Assembly: GCA_002150815.3 (NCBI GenBank)
Contig: NDFF03000056.1
Coordinates: 1-64,000, forward strand
Direction of reading: 5' to 3'
Source: Grammothele lineata
Taxonomy: Eukaryota > Basidiomycota > Agaricomycetes > Polyporales > Polyporaceae
DNA length: 64,000 nt
The translations under genes and the position numbers were made by a program. Every line of letters starts with the position of its first letter. Position 1 is the stretch's first letter. Under the pieces are notes generated by a model, which was not told the origin of the DNA, did not search any database, and saw only the letters and a list, made by a program, of their open reading frames with translations. Positions 9,821 to 21,177 of this stretch are shown one piece after another.

Positions 9821-10677
9821 ACTTGGGGAGGTGGGGGGTGCACGGTGAGTTTTATATACATCGCTTAGCAGCTAGGTGCTTCGTGCGCTCACTCTTGTTT
9901 TTTCTAGCGGTTGATGCTTACGTTCTGGTAAACGTTAGGCCAGCTGCGGTCCCTCGAACGTTCGTGGAGAAGGATCCTTCAGGTGGCGGCCTGGACAGAT
10001 CATAGGGTGGGAGGGAGTCTTTAAACCGCTCCTTAATTTCTTCTAAGCAGGGTTTTCGAGGTGTTGCATAGGTTGACCCAGGTATCCGGGCCTGGGCAGG
10101 CCTCTATGTTTTCTCAGCCATTCAAGTTGTAGTTCAGAGTCAGGTTTCAGGCTTTGTATATGTCAGGAGTTGTGTTTAGGTTCCGGTGAGCGGCATATTG
10201 TAGCGATAAGAGCGTATGGATCTGGCACGCCACACGGAGCGCGTCCGCATGGGATTATCTAAGCAGGGAGCGCTCATACTTGGGCGCTCTGGGCCGGGCG
10301 AGCTGGTGCAGCAGCCCTCGTGTTCTCGTATTTGGACTTCTGTCTATGTCGCTTCGTGGGGGTACTCAGGTCTACACAGTTGGACGCCAGCGCCATGGAG
10401 TCAACGACCCTGCACAGGGGGTTTATGCGCTCAACAGGAGCTACATGCGGCGCTCAGGCCATAGGGTGCGGCGTGCATAGCCGTGCACGTTACCTTCGAC
10501 TCTAGCTTGCGGGCAGTCAAGGGGATCGTATCTAGCACGCCTCAAATCCTTGTGTGGATGCCATTAAACAACACAGTTGTTCACCGATGCCATGACATTT
10601 TCCCCAGGTTTACTTCATGGGCGAAGTCGAACCGTGGGAAAAGTTCAGGCAGGTGGTGGTCCAGGATCAAGGCGCGC
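9821..10677 (-). other. LINE 5' leader without a clear ORF
   Basis: This is about 860 nt between the element 5' end and its first ATG frame. By analogy with other LINEs it should hold the internal promoter. I see no repeated monomers or recognisable motifs. The stretch 8333-9016, between the 267-aa ORF and ORF1, is likewise without a convincing frame. Confidence 0.5.
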
Positions 10678-10693
10678 ACAACCCTCCAAACTT
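10678..10693. repeat. Target-site duplication, right copy
   Basis: Identical 16-bp copy of 30-45. It marks the 5' end of the LINE. Sequence from 10694 onward is the original host DNA that continued from position 45 before insertion. Confidence 0.93.
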
Positions 10694-11060
10694 GTTCGAG
10701 CGAGTGAGGAAATCGGTGACTGGCAGGTAATTCGAAACTAGCTCGGGCTTCCGCTATAACCCATGCTCTTGAAATTTGTACGATGCTGGATGCCTGTATA
10801 CTATTCCATGGTCACGGCTCAAGGGATGTAAGCAACTGTCCATGAGGCAGTCAGAGGGTGGAGATATGATGAGGCACGGATCCGAATCTCATCAGCGGGT
10901 CTCGAAATCCGACTCAATTAGACTCTTATCTCATAACCAGAGGCGCAATACAGGCCTTGGTGTGCTTCCCGCCCTCGCTATGCAAGCAGATAGCGTATCA
11001 CTTCCGCATAGCTGTTAAGAAGTACTCGTACATATCGCGAACTCTCACAACGACCTCACA
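10694..11060. other. Intergenic, upstream of the serine hydrolase gene
   Basis: Host DNA between the LINE and the ATG at 11061. No TATA box or other motif stands out. On the minus strand the first bases next to the LINE can be read in an open frame, which leaves open that the LINE landed in an exon of a gene lying mostly left of the window. Confidence 0.4.
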
Positions 11061-13017
11061 ATGTTCGGCGCCTCTCTCGTTCTCCTCGTGGGAGGGGCAA
11101 TCGCGACCCAAGTTCCCCTCCAACCACTACCTTCCCTGCATCACGATGCTCTAGCTTCCCCCGAGTTCATTTCCTTCCTCGACGACATCCGCAAGAATGC
11201 GTCTATCCCTGGAGTGTCCGTCGGTGTTGTACGCCTAGGAGAAGACAAGGAGCCCATTGTGCAACTCGCAGCGTCGGGACGGAAGACGGAGGATGGGAAC
11301 GGGCACGACTTGACTGTGGATGTACGTCTCGTTCACGTCTTACCCCTGTATACACACTCACACCAATACTTTCCTGGTAGACTCTCTTCGGACTAGCGTC
11401 ATGCTCCAAAGCCTTCCTGGCAACTTCGGTCGGGATCCTCATCGACGACTTCGCGCATGGCAAAAATGCGACTCCCCTTCCTCCACACCTCACGCGTTTC
11501 GATTGGGACACCAAGCTTGCAGACATACTTCCCGAGGAGCTTGATTGGGCCCTCCAGGAGCCGGACGGATCTGGGTTCAAGTGGTCGAAGGCCAAGACGA
11601 GCATCAGAGATGCGCTAGGGCATGTCTCTGGGTTGCCTCGCCACGACTATGCGTACGCACGGGGAGACACGGCCGCGGACGTTGTGAAGCGGATGAAAGG
11701 GCTGCGGACGGCATACGAGCCACGAGAGAAGTGGTCGTACAACAACCAGGTGTGTCGAGCCATAATCACCCACAATACCCACCCGCTCACATTCATGCGG
11801 CTAGATGTACATGCTGGGCTCGCAAATTGTTGCACATTACTCTGGAATGCCTTACTACGAGTTCGTGGAAGATCGGGTCTTCAAGCCCGTCGGTATGTCC
11901 TCGACGACCATTCGGCCTTCGACCGCCATTCAGTCTGGAAAGTTGTCCGACGCGTGGACAAAAGACGGCCGCCGAATCCCATTCTGGTTCCATGATGATA
12001 TGATGTCGATGAAGGCCGGGGCTGGAGGTGTCATATCCAGCGCGGAGGACGTGGTCAAGTGGCTCTCGGTTTGGCTGAACAAGGGCATCGAACCGCTGTC
12101 AAACACGTCAATATTCTCGGAGAGCGTGTACGAGGCGGTGACCTCTGCTCGTTGGATCACGGACCGGGCAGTATACGAGTCGAACATAGTGGGCTATGCC
12201 ATGGGTTGGCAGAGGACAACATACGGGACCATCGATGTGCGTGGTATATTTCCGCTCTACTCGGATATGCTCATTAGGAGGCGATCAGATTCTGGCGCAC
12301 GGAGGAGCGATCCCGGGTTTCTCCATCCTGACGTCGTTCTCGCCCAACAAGAACGTCGGCGTGATCGTACTCTGTAATGCGGACGAGAAGGCAGCGGCGG
12401 CACGGGCGATCCTGATGCGGACCTATGAAGCTGTGCTAGGACTACCGTCATCTCCTGTTCAACCTGAAAGGTATGGTCTCGTTCTCGTATTGTCGCAGAA
12501 GTTTCGTTGACAGTATGTTCGCAGCTACACGCCACAAAACCTTCCTACCCCACCTGAAGACGCACAATCCCCGTCTTTGGATATGGAGGGCTACACCGGA
12601 ACCTACACCTCTGCCGGCTACCGCCCGATCATGCTCTGCCACGCCTCCAGCAACTCCACCTACTGCCAGGGCGTCCTCTCCACCGTGATGAGCCTCGGAC
12701 AGCCCTCCGGCTTCGCGCGCGGGCTCTACAGTGCGTTCACGTCCGTATGGGCGACGCACGTCCGACTCGAGCACTTCGCGGGCGACGTCTTCAACATCAC
12801 CTTCACCGCGATCATGCCCGAGGGCTATGGGAGGAACTCGACTCCGTTCGAGCTGTACGAGACGGGCACGTCGGGCGGATGGGTCGAGTTCGACGTCGAT
12901 GGCGGAGAGGTGAAGGGCTTCTCGCTCTTCGTGGATCCGCCTGCGTGCGAGACGCGCGGGCGGAAGACGGGTGGGGGCGTGAAGGAGGCGGCGGACGCGT
13001 GGTTCGTTAAGGCGTGA
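11061..13017 (+). CDS. Secreted beta-lactamase-family serine hydrolase (copy 1)
   Basis: Five exons: 11061-11321, 11381-11749, 11805-12236, 12289-12470, 12525-13017, giving 578 aa. The N-terminus (MFGASLVLLVGGAIATQ) is a signal peptide. Family PF00144 (class C beta-lactamase / penicillin-binding-protein fold) is shown by the nucleophile motif SCSK at 94-97 (S-x-x-K), YNN at 207-209 (Y-x-N) and AHGG with His358 in the place of KTG. The C-terminal ~170 residues form a family-specific extension. Fungal members are esterases, peptidases or of unknown substrate; antibiotic resistance should not be inferred. The start was chosen for the signal peptide. The exon 4 acceptor was set by alignment with the paralogue at 33694-35731. 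About 60% of the catalytic region is shared with that paralogue by eye. Secretion is inferred. Confidence 0.87.
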
Positions 13018-13670
13018 GACTCGAGTTTGTGCGCTGGGGGGCCATGACGTCGACGGTATATCTCGATATCACTGAGCGAAAGCACGGCAAACTCAGCCCG
13101 TCTCCTGTCTAGGTGAGTATTGCAACCGTCTCGTGCGGAGAGGAAACTGACGTGACCACAGCGTGTTGTAGCAAACCTTGTACGCATTCGGGGTCTACAT
13201 GTGATTAATATGGGCAACGATATTGCGATTCCTTGGGACGAATCTCACGCATCTCACATCAGACCGAGTGTGACGAGGCCTGTTGCGTGCGCGTCCTACC
13301 ACCAGGAGGAAGTAGTTCAGTGAACGTACCGCCCATGCCTAGTAACCGAAAAGCACAGCAAGCTGTCGATACCACCTCGGTACAATCCGTCTCATCGAGC
13401 GATGCCACGTGGGACCGGACAAAAGCGGGGGAGATGCCAACTGCTAGAATCGTGACGGGCGCGCGACGGTCTCAACGCACCTCCCGACCCGCTCGGTCCG
13501 AGCCTCTGGCGCGCACGCACGGGGCAACGAGGACCGCGAAGCCACAAAGTTGCACGGTTCGTGGTGATGATGTGAGAAGGTTTGATAGCAGTCGTCGAGG
13601 TATAAGTTGCGTGGGTGGACGATGCCGGCCTGCTCTTCTCGGCCCCGTACTTGACCTCCTTTCCCGAGCG
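13018..13670. other. Intergenic, no gene seen
   Basis: About 650 bp between the serine hydrolase stop and the next gene, both on the plus strand. It should contain the terminator of the first and the promoter of the second. Open frames here on either strand lack family features. Confidence 0.4.
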
Positions 13671-14648
13671 ATGTCGCTTGGAGCACATGGCATCGTCGCT
13701 GTAGTCCAGATTGTTCTCTATGCGCCCTTCGTGGTGCTTCCTGTCGCCTATCTGTTTCGGTGCAAGCCGCTTAGAAAGACAGGGTGGCTCGCGCTGACGC
13801 TGGTGTCCATGGGTACGTCGTGCATCCCACAGGACGAGACTTCGAACTGACGAAGATGAGTCTGTAGCCCAAGTAGCCGCCGGAGGCATAGAGGTCGCCG
13901 CTGCCCAGCGTCCGACGCAGGTCGCGCTCCCAATCACTGCGGTTGCCCTCGATGCCGTCAGCGTTTCCCTTCTTATGATCGCTGCACTCGGTTTCCTTGA
14001 CACAATGTGCGTGCTGCGTTCTTTACGTGCCGAATTCCCCCGAGAGCTCATGGTTACCTATTCAGCACGCAACATACGCTTGACGATAGCTTCATGATGT
14101 CGACTGGAATAGCCATCCTTAGGCTCGCCGCTGCTATCAGCGCCTTGTTCTTTGTCATCGGTGGATTGATGTTTGGGGCCGCGAAGGACTTCAGTGGGCT
14201 TGACAGTGCAGATGCCATCAGACGCGCTGGTCTCGTCATCCTTGCTGTTTGCTTCGTGGCCTTGGTCGGTGGGACTGTATATTGTTACGCGCGCCGGGGG
14301 ATGATCTTGGCTTACCGCCGCAAGGTGAGCCTGTCTCTACTCTGCTGAGTGCCAGGGTCTGACCATTGTGTGAAGCTACTCCTCGTCATCACCATTGCGC
14401 TGGTGCCTCTTTTCATACGAATGATATACTCGATTTTGGGAGGATTCGCCCCACCTGCAGTTGAGTTCGATTCCTTCGGCAACAGGATACTCCTCGCACC
14501 ACACGGTGGGCTGCAAACATTCAACCTGAGGACCGGAAACCTCGCTGCATACATCATTATGGACTTCATCATGGGATACGTAGTCATGCTGGCATACATA
14601 GGAGCGGGCCTATTCATACCACTTTCCAGAGATGATGTAGGTCATTAA
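13671..14648 (+). CDS. Seven-helix membrane protein, DUF7702-like
   Basis: Four exons: 13671-13812, 13868-14006, 14066-14324, 14376-14648, giving 270 aa. Splicing joins one continuous hydrophobic protein with about seven membrane spans (for example HGIVAVVQIVLYAPFVVLPV, TAVALDAVSVSLLMIAALGF, LAAAISALFFVIGGLMFGA, LVILAVCFVALVGGTVY, LLLVITIALVPLFIRMIYSI). The pattern R-x-IY-S-I-L-G-x-F near the sixth helix and a short polar C-terminus resemble the fungal family catalogued as DUF7702. The function of that family is unknown to me; a receptor-like or transporter role would be speculation. Introns are 50-59 nt. The gene converges on the epoxide hydrolase gene downstream. Confidence 0.75.
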
Positions 14649-14966
14649 TCTGCGTGTGCAAGTGATTTGTGTAACTCATTACAAACGCCTCCAGTTTGTG
14701 GTCGAAAGGATCTACAGGGTCTCGCGGGCGAGAATAGTGGGTTCCCGGCCTGCGAAAGAAGTCAAACCCCAGCACCAAGATCCAGGCTTGAACAGTACAC
14801 ATCTTGATATACAAATGATGAATTGACCATATCATCTGAGTGCCTGCTACTGAGGGATAACATACTGGTAAGACATAGTGCGAGATTCTGAGCTTCCGTC
14901 TGCGTGCCGTGCATAGGTGCATAGGTACGTTCTCGTCCACCACAACATAGTCATACACTCAGAAGC
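14649..14966. other. Convergent intergenic spacer
   Basis: This is 318 bp between two stop codons on opposite strands, so it holds two 3' UTRs. No hairpin or repeat was noticed. Confidence 0.4.
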
Positions 14967-16223
14967 CTACAGCTTTCCAGAAACGGCGTATTTCTCAAAG
15001 AACCTCTGCAGCTGCGTCAAGAACGCTTCCGGTTGCTCCTGCTGCACCCAATGCCCTGCGCCTTCGATAATCACGAAATCTTCGTCGTCCATTCTCTTAC
15101 AGACCTCCCTCATCCTCTCGTGCGCACCAGGAGTCTGGAACGCGCCCCAATCCCTACGCCCACACACGAACATGAACGGCACCTCTACCGACTTCCCCGC
15201 AAACATCCTCAATCCCCAGTCGAACTGCCCCCCTTGTTCTCCCAGCGCCGCACGGTACCAGTTCAGCCCGGCCTGGTATCCCGTCCTTGCGTACTCGCGC
15301 ACGTACACGTCCAGCGCTTCCTCCGGCATCCATCGCACCGATTTCGTCTGCACCTCGTCCGGTGTCGGGGCCCCGACGCGTACGGCCTCGGGCATGGTCG
15401 CACCATAGGGCATGAGGTAGTACGGCGGAAGGCACTCGAGCCCCTTCGCGCTCGCCGGGACGGGCAGCGCGTGAGGAGCAGGGTTTGCGTTGCCCTCCCA
15501 GTCGCCGCTCTTCATGTGGAAGTACGCGCGGATAAAGGCGCGGAGGCCCTCCGGAGGTCCGGGGTGCGCCATGTCCGCGTTCGCGTGGGGCGTGCAGAAG
15601 TAGCGCTGGTAGAACTTGCGTGGAGGATCCAGAGTCGCGAACGCCTCATCAAGCGTGGCTCCCGCAGGGAGCAGGATGGGCGCGTGGGATCCGTCCTTGC
15701 CGTTCGTGGGAGTACGGTCGACGGCGAAGGGAAGGGAGGGCGCCCCGGTGAAGGGCGCGCTGGCCAAGACAAGGGTGCGGAAGAGGTCCGGGCGCACAAG
15801 CGCGGCGAAACCTGCGACGAGGGTACCCTTGTCATGACCCACAACGCAGGAGACGGAGGTATGTCCGAGCGCGAAGGTCAGCGCAATAGCGTCGTGGACG
15901 AGGTTGAGGATACAATACGGCGCAATATCGTCTTCATACTGTACAGCGCGGTATGAGGAACCGTCCTGAGTGCGGGGGTGAGTGAGCCCTACGCCGCGGA
16001 GGTCAGGGGCGACGACGTGGTAACCGAGGCGCGAGAGAGGTAGAAGGATGTTGCGCCAAGAGTATGCGAGCTCAGGGAATCCGTGGAAAAGAAGGATGAG
16101 GGGTGCGGTATGGTCGCCTGCCTCGAGGATGTGCATGTCAAGGTCGCGCACCGGGAGTATGCGCGACTTGACGCCGTTCGCGAGTCCTGGCCATGCAAGT
16201 TCAGGCGGTTGGGGGCCCGTCAT
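14967..16223 (-). CDS. Alpha/beta hydrolase, soluble epoxide hydrolase type
   Basis: A single exon of 418 codons, unusual in this intron-rich window. Motifs of the alpha/beta-hydrolase epoxide hydrolase / haloalkane dehalogenase group are present. HGFP at 47-50 forms the oxyanion hole. GHDKG carries the nucleophile Asp131. GAGHWVQQEQP carries the catalytic His391. An Asp nucleophile rather than Ser points to water addition to epoxides through an alkyl-enzyme intermediate. The dehalogenase alternative is less likely in a fungus. There is no signal peptide, so it is probably cytosolic. The ATG at 16223 precedes the first conserved strand by a normal distance. In context it could open epoxides made by a P450 such as the one at 36130-38235, but they are 20 kb apart, so this is inference. 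Confidence 0.85.
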   Translation of the reverse strand: MTGPQPPELAWPGLANGVKSRILPVRDLDMHILEAGDHTAPLILLFHGFPELAYSWRNILLPLSRLGYHVVAPDLRGVGLTHPRTQDGSSYRAVQYEDDIAPYCILNLVHDAIALTFALGHTSVSCVVGHDKGTLVAGFAALVRPDLFRTLVLASAPFTGAPSLPFAVDRTPTNGKDGSHAPILLPAGATLDEAFATLDPPRKFYQRYFCTPHANADMAHPGPPEGLRAFIRAYFHMKSGDWEGNANPAPHALPVPASAKGLECLPPYYLMPYGATMPEAVRVGAPTPDEVQTKSVRWMPEEALDVYVREYARTGYQAGLNWYRAALGEQGGQFDWGLRMFAGKSVEVPFMFVCGRRDWGAFQTPGAHERMREVCKRMDDEDFVIIEGAGHWVQQEQPEAFLTQLQRFFEKYAVSGKL

Positions 16224-16621
16224 AGTGGTGAGAGGTGAGTTGCATGAGATTACACTCTAAGGAGGTCCTGGTACTCATCCAGTCGGCTTATCAAGCTCTC
16301 CCACAAGTCAGCGTCGGATGTCCGCGACGCTAAGTATACATATTGTGAACGTTCCTACCGTGCCTGCATTGCACAAGGTGCGATATTGTTGTACTTTTTC
16401 AGATGACCGGTCGCATCTCAATAATAGCCTCCTGCAGGCTCGCCATAATAATAGCCTCTCTTCCTAAGTCCACGGGCTGATTACACGCAATAGGCCATGG
16501 AGAGCAAGACGATGAGCACGACGAGCTGTACGCATTCGACACAGGATCATTTAACCCATCGAAATCTAAACGCATAGATACAGAGGGTGATGAGACAGGG
16601 GAAAATGTACACGACAGAATC
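16224..16621. other. Intergenic between two minus-strand genes
   Basis: About 400 bp, containing the promoter of the epoxide hydrolase gene and the 3' end of the kinase gene. No TATA box or repeat could be assigned. Confidence 0.35.
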
Positions 16622-19557
16622 TCAACCTCTCCGCTTGCCCAACAACCGCGCGCTCCTCCGGATGCCCTCATCCCGCTGAGTTCGTGCCTCCGCCTTCGTC
16701 TTCGTCATCGGCCCAGACTTCGAAAGCGTCTTCGGAGGCTTCGGAGGCCCTCGCAGCCTCTTTGTCTCCTTCTGTGGTGCGACGTCCGGGGGCGACAACT
16801 TCCGCCGCTTCTTACTGGGTTCGGCTTCACCAGGTGCGTGCGAATCGCTCGAAGTTTGGGAGTCAAGAAGGGGTTGGAATGGTATGTTCAAGGGTATAAC
16901 AGCGGCACTAGGATCGCGCCGAGATCGCACGTAGTCGCTTGCAGCAGTAGGGTCCCTCTTCTCGATATCTGGCCATGTCTTCTCGAGCCCTAGATCATTC
17001 AGAATTCTTGCCATATGATGATGTGACTTGACATTCTCCGCCAGCTCACGGTCTTCAGCGGTCGGCTCCCATTTTGGCTTTTTCTGAGGCTGCAAACTTT
17101 TCACGATCTCACGAAACTCCTCGTCATCGTCTCCAGAGGGATCGTCATGAAAACGGATGATAGGAATGAAAGAGCTACTGTTGGTGTCGGTAGCAGGAGG
17201 AGAGACCTTGGGCTGCTGCGAGTCATACTTATGGACTGAGTAGAATGCCTGGAAGGAGCGCAAGAGTTCGTGGATGACGTCATCCATAGGAGAGTCGAAC
17301 TTGAGCGTTTCGGGAAGAGACGGCTTGGCAGTGTTGGCTGGGAACTCTTTGTGGAGCCGAGTCATTATCGTCTCAAGTTCAGCTCACCAACTGAGCGCCT
17401 CATGTACCAGGCTCCGGGGCGGGATGGGCTCTGGGTTGGGACCAGGGTGCAGGCGTCAAAGAAGCACTTCAAATATTTGGGAACACTGTGGGCGTTGGAT
17501 GGGAGATAATGGAGGGAGTAGCTGACGATGACGTAGAAGAAAGCCTCCAGTTCGTCGGAAACCTCGGGCGCTTTGCTTTCACTTTTTTGGATCGCGACAG
17601 ACATGTTCCACCATGTTCCCTAATGATAAAATGCACGGCATCAGCCTCATGGACGAACAAAGTGGATATGAGACGCACGATTCTTTGAGAATTCCGCGTC
17701 CGAGACTCTGCGCGCATGTTTTTCGCCATCTCCCAATCCGACAGGACCCCCTGCCAGACGACGCGTCGGGCACCGTCAACCATTTGAACTGCAGGATAAA
17801 TCATGATGTTTCCACCACTGACATCGCAATGGAGAATACCGAGGATCGTCCAGGCCCCATGGTGCGCTGTGGGTATAAATGAGATCATGAGATCACGGCC
17901 CCCTCGATGGTATAGATGATGTTGATCCTCACCATTGAGGCAGTCATGGACAAGTGATAGGAGTTGACGGCCGCTCATGAATTGGTCTGTATCAATGCAG
18001 ACCTCCTTGACTACGATACGGTAATGTCGCTGGAACGGAAATGGGTCCGATGCGCTCTCGGAACTATCTTGGCGATCAGCTTGAGACTCGCGCGCGGCGG
18101 CATTGTGCTCCGCCGCGTCCTCTTGCTTTTCGTCATTCTGGGTGGCAGCCTTTGAGGCTTCACTGGTACCGTCCGAGTCGACGTCGCGCTTGCGTTTCAA
18201 ATTGGAACCGGAAGACTGGCGGACAGGCGCGCGAGGGCGGACCCAGTGTCCGGAAGCAGTGAAGCCTAGATGACTGAGTGTATAGGGGTAGTACGGCTCC
18301 GGCGGAGGAGGCCGTGGACGCTCTCGCTCAATCTGCGCCCGAATCTCGGGGGTAAACGTCCTGTGGTCGTTGATATCGCCGTGACAGAGGAGAGTGGGGA
18401 CGTGCGAGATTCCCTTGTCGTTCAGTAAGGCGAGCGTGTCGCCTTCTTTGGTGAATTTCTTGCCGTCGTTCCTCCAGGCATCCTTGAGCCAGACGAGGTC
18501 TCCCGTACTAGAATCCAGAGCCACATATCCGCGAGTGCCGCGGCCTTCCAGCTTTGACGCCTTGAAGCACGAACGGCCCACCAGGAACTTTCTACAGCCA
18601 TCCATCGCGTTGGCGTCGGGCACGCTGAGCTCGTAGCGAGGCCAACGGGGGTCTTCCAAAGACTCGCGAAAGAGGTCCCGAACGTACTTCCAGGTGAAGT
18701 TGTCGTGGATGATATCGGCATCGCCGAGCTCGCGCTCCGTCTCGTCAACGTCTGTCAGCTGATCCTTCGCGGATTCCTCCATCATCGTCCATGCCGCGTC
18801 TCCCGGCCGGATGCGTCTAGCTGTCGGGTCCACACCGAGACGGTCGGGGGCGTGCTCAGCAAGGACCGAAATCCGCCGGAGGAGCTTGCAGAACCACTTC
18901 CAGTTCTCGACGTAGTCGATCAAGGGTGTGGTGGCAACACCGGACCTGTCCCAGCGGAGGACGCGGACTCTGCGGCCGAAGAAGAGGATCGAGATGAGGA
19001 ACGTGCGCTGTTGAATCGCGAAAATCTTCCCCACGGAGCGCGTTACTTGGCTCAGGGCCTGGTTCTTCTCGTCCATAACGAATGTTTCAACTGACTCCAA
19101 ACCGTGGAAGGGATCAAAGCGCTCTTCATCCCCCCTAAATTCGGCGGAGACTAGTTGGTCGGCCCAGTGAGGAGTGTCGTCGGCTGGGGCGTGCTGAACG
19201 TAGAAGGCACCATCTATCTTGCGGCTATGAGGGTCGGCGCTTGGCTCGGCAACCTTTCGACGCTCGGATAGGTAGAACTTGAGCGCCTTCGCGAAAGGAA
19301 GCTGGTTGAGTGTGCGGCACTACAAAGCAGGATTGAGCCACAGTATACTCGATTCCAGACCTCCGACTAAATAGCTGACTCACCATAGTGGAAGCAAGCT
19401 CCGCCTCTTTCATAGTGCTCCCGTCCTTGAAACTAGAAGAGAAGGGTGAGGATTTCGGGTAACGCCATCTAGTCACTGCGGGGTCAATGTCGTCCGGGAG
19501 CGCCAGGATAACGTTCACGAGGTACTCCTTGTTGATTAAAGCGGGAGTATTCTCCAT
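16622..19557 (-). CDS. FunK1-type fungal protein kinase
   Basis: Five exons in coding order: 19557-19384, 19319-17933, 17866-17679, 17619-17388, 17346-16622, giving 901 aa. The N-terminal part (AFYVQHAPADDTPHWADQL, then an FAIQQRTF segment and RWDRSGVATTPLIDYV) is typical of FunK1 (PF17667). The kinase catalytic loop reads LHCDVSGGN (533-540), the metal motif SDWEMA (563-568), followed by GTWWNMS (584-590). The loop has HCD where kinases have HRD. The second intron (17867-17932, 66 nt) is free of stops and in frame. It was removed because that restores the DCLNAHHGAW segment ahead of the catalytic loop. The last intron (41 nt) is short, so its acceptor is less certain. The tail carries basic clusters KKRRK and RLLGKRRG, suggesting nuclear location. 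FunK1 genes are expanded in Agaricomycetes; their substrates are unknown. Confidence 0.85.
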
Positions 19558-21177
19558 GGCGATAACAGTGAGAGTTGATATTGGGATACAGGGAGCAGGA
19601 CGAGTCGGACGCTGTACGGGCAAACCAGGGAAGATGGGGGAAAGACGATACTATTCACGAACCACACAGACTGGTTTATGAAGACGAGTACAAAGGAGCT
19701 GAGGAATAACAAAAGCGGTGGTGGCCCAGTCGCTTGAAAAGCGAGGTTCGAGCGCCGGTCATGGTACTGAGAACCATTTTGGGTAAGTTCGACTTGATTA
19801 TCAGTTAATCGGTCCCTCCGCCAGTTTTACACGCCCTTGAGAGGGAACAATGGCCTCGCGCAACGGCGTAACACCGCATTTCAATGAGTATTCTGCTGAG
19901 CGAATGTCCACCATGACTCACTTCTTGAATGAGGTCGACTGACATATGGGGAGTCACCGTGCCCGTCGTACCACAGAACAATGCCAAAGGCAAATGTTCT
20001 GATTTCCCAGGGAACAACGTTCAGATCTTATTTCTAAGGACTAAAGTGTTACATCAACGTTCTCGTGGATACCAGACAACAATGCAACGTACTGGTGTCC
20101 CGGGGTTTTCGGATTGCCAACAGAGTTCCCCACTGCGGCCAGCCTTAGACGATGTGAAGTTGGGTCATGTCATAAGATTAGAGGATATTGATTAAGGTAT
20201 CGCCGTCGAGCGAGTGACTGTACCGCAAGGAACATGGTTGCAATTGCAAGGAGGAGCTTGAAGCGGCATCGCCCGACAAAAACGGCGACTAGCGCCTGTG
20301 GTATTAAGGCGGAGTTTGAGAGTTGTAGGCCATCGTAGAGCATCTCACATGGCTCGTTAGGCACCCTACTTCCTGCGCCGACCCAATGCCTTAGCACATT
20401 CCTCCGTTGTGGTAAAGGTCACTTCGTAAACTACTGCAAGCCCGTTGAGCGTCTTAGAAGAACGTAGCACTCTTCATTTCTTCAAAATTGGGGCTTCAGC
20501 GCCGCTTCGCCCGGCAGTGCCACCACACTGCTCCGACTGGCGAAGAAGGGCACTCAATCCGAGAACACTAGGTCTGTTAAGCCCTAGTAACTCCAGGACC
20601 CACTGAGCGATCGTCGAAAAATGTGGCAACGGGGTGGCGGTAAGTTTGCAAGAGATCCTTCATCGTCCGAGTCCGGTCCCAGTTGGGTCCCAGAGCCACT
20701 TCCCGTCGCCACCGGAGGAATAAACGCCCATGGCGGTGCTCGACAGATCAAGCGTGCGTTCCCCTGCGCTCCCTTCTCCTCACGATCGCTGATACTCCAG
20801 CACGAGCGGGTTCTAGCAGTAGGGGAGCCCCCACGGTGCGGCGATGCCGTGGTTCTATGAAGTAACAAGGTTCACTACGGAACGCATGTTCACCGCCTCA
20901 AGCATCAACTTCTCACCCACGAGTCGCAGCTGTCATAGGACCCGAAGCGCGGCGCCCGTATATGTGATCCTATAAGGCCCCGTTGGCGAACGGCGTCGCT
21001 ACGGTCAGTACACCCCACCCGTCCGCCTGCGATCCGGCCGCCCTAACAGACGCCCTCCTCGCACATAGAACGTCCTACAATCGGTCAGGAATCGGGTTTC
21101 GCTTGTATTCGTCGTCAAGTTCCCCAAGGAGATCAGTACCTTCTTCTTTGCACATACCGCGGGTCACCAATACTTCA
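19558..21177. other. Divergent intergenic region, no gene seen
   Basis: This is 1.6 kb between the kinase start (minus) and the first seven-helix gene (plus), so it should contain both promoters. I find only short unrelated frames. A tRNA-promoter-like pair of boxes near 19722 and 19745 was considered and rejected. Confidence 0.4.

Larger units (their letters stand above)
46..10677 (-). mobile_element. Full-length LINE (non-LTR) retrotransposon, Tad1-like, about 10.6 kb
   Basis: The element runs on the minus strand. Its 3' end is the T tract at 44-73 (poly-A on the element strand). Its 5' end is near 10677. Both limits are fixed by a perfect 16-bp direct repeat, 30-45 and 10678-10693, which is the target-site duplication expected of target-primed reverse transcription. 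In element order it holds a long leader (10677-9821), an ORF of 267 codons (9820-9017), a gag-like ORF1 (8332-5735, one internal TGA), ORF2 (5404-200) and a short 3' UTR (199-74). ORF2 is open over 1,734 codons and the duplication is identical, so the insertion looks recent. Domain order (APE endonuclease, RT, RNase H-like, C-terminal zinc motif) fits the Tad1 group. Clade assignment is inference; the boundaries are seen directly. Confidence 0.93.

Noticed and set aside
19722..19755. A-box-like TGGCCCAGTCGC and B-box-like GGTTCGAGCGC, suggesting a tRNA or SINE
   Set aside because: The boxes are only 11 bp apart, too close for a tRNA, and no acceptor or anticodon stem can be formed. There is no A-rich tail nearby.
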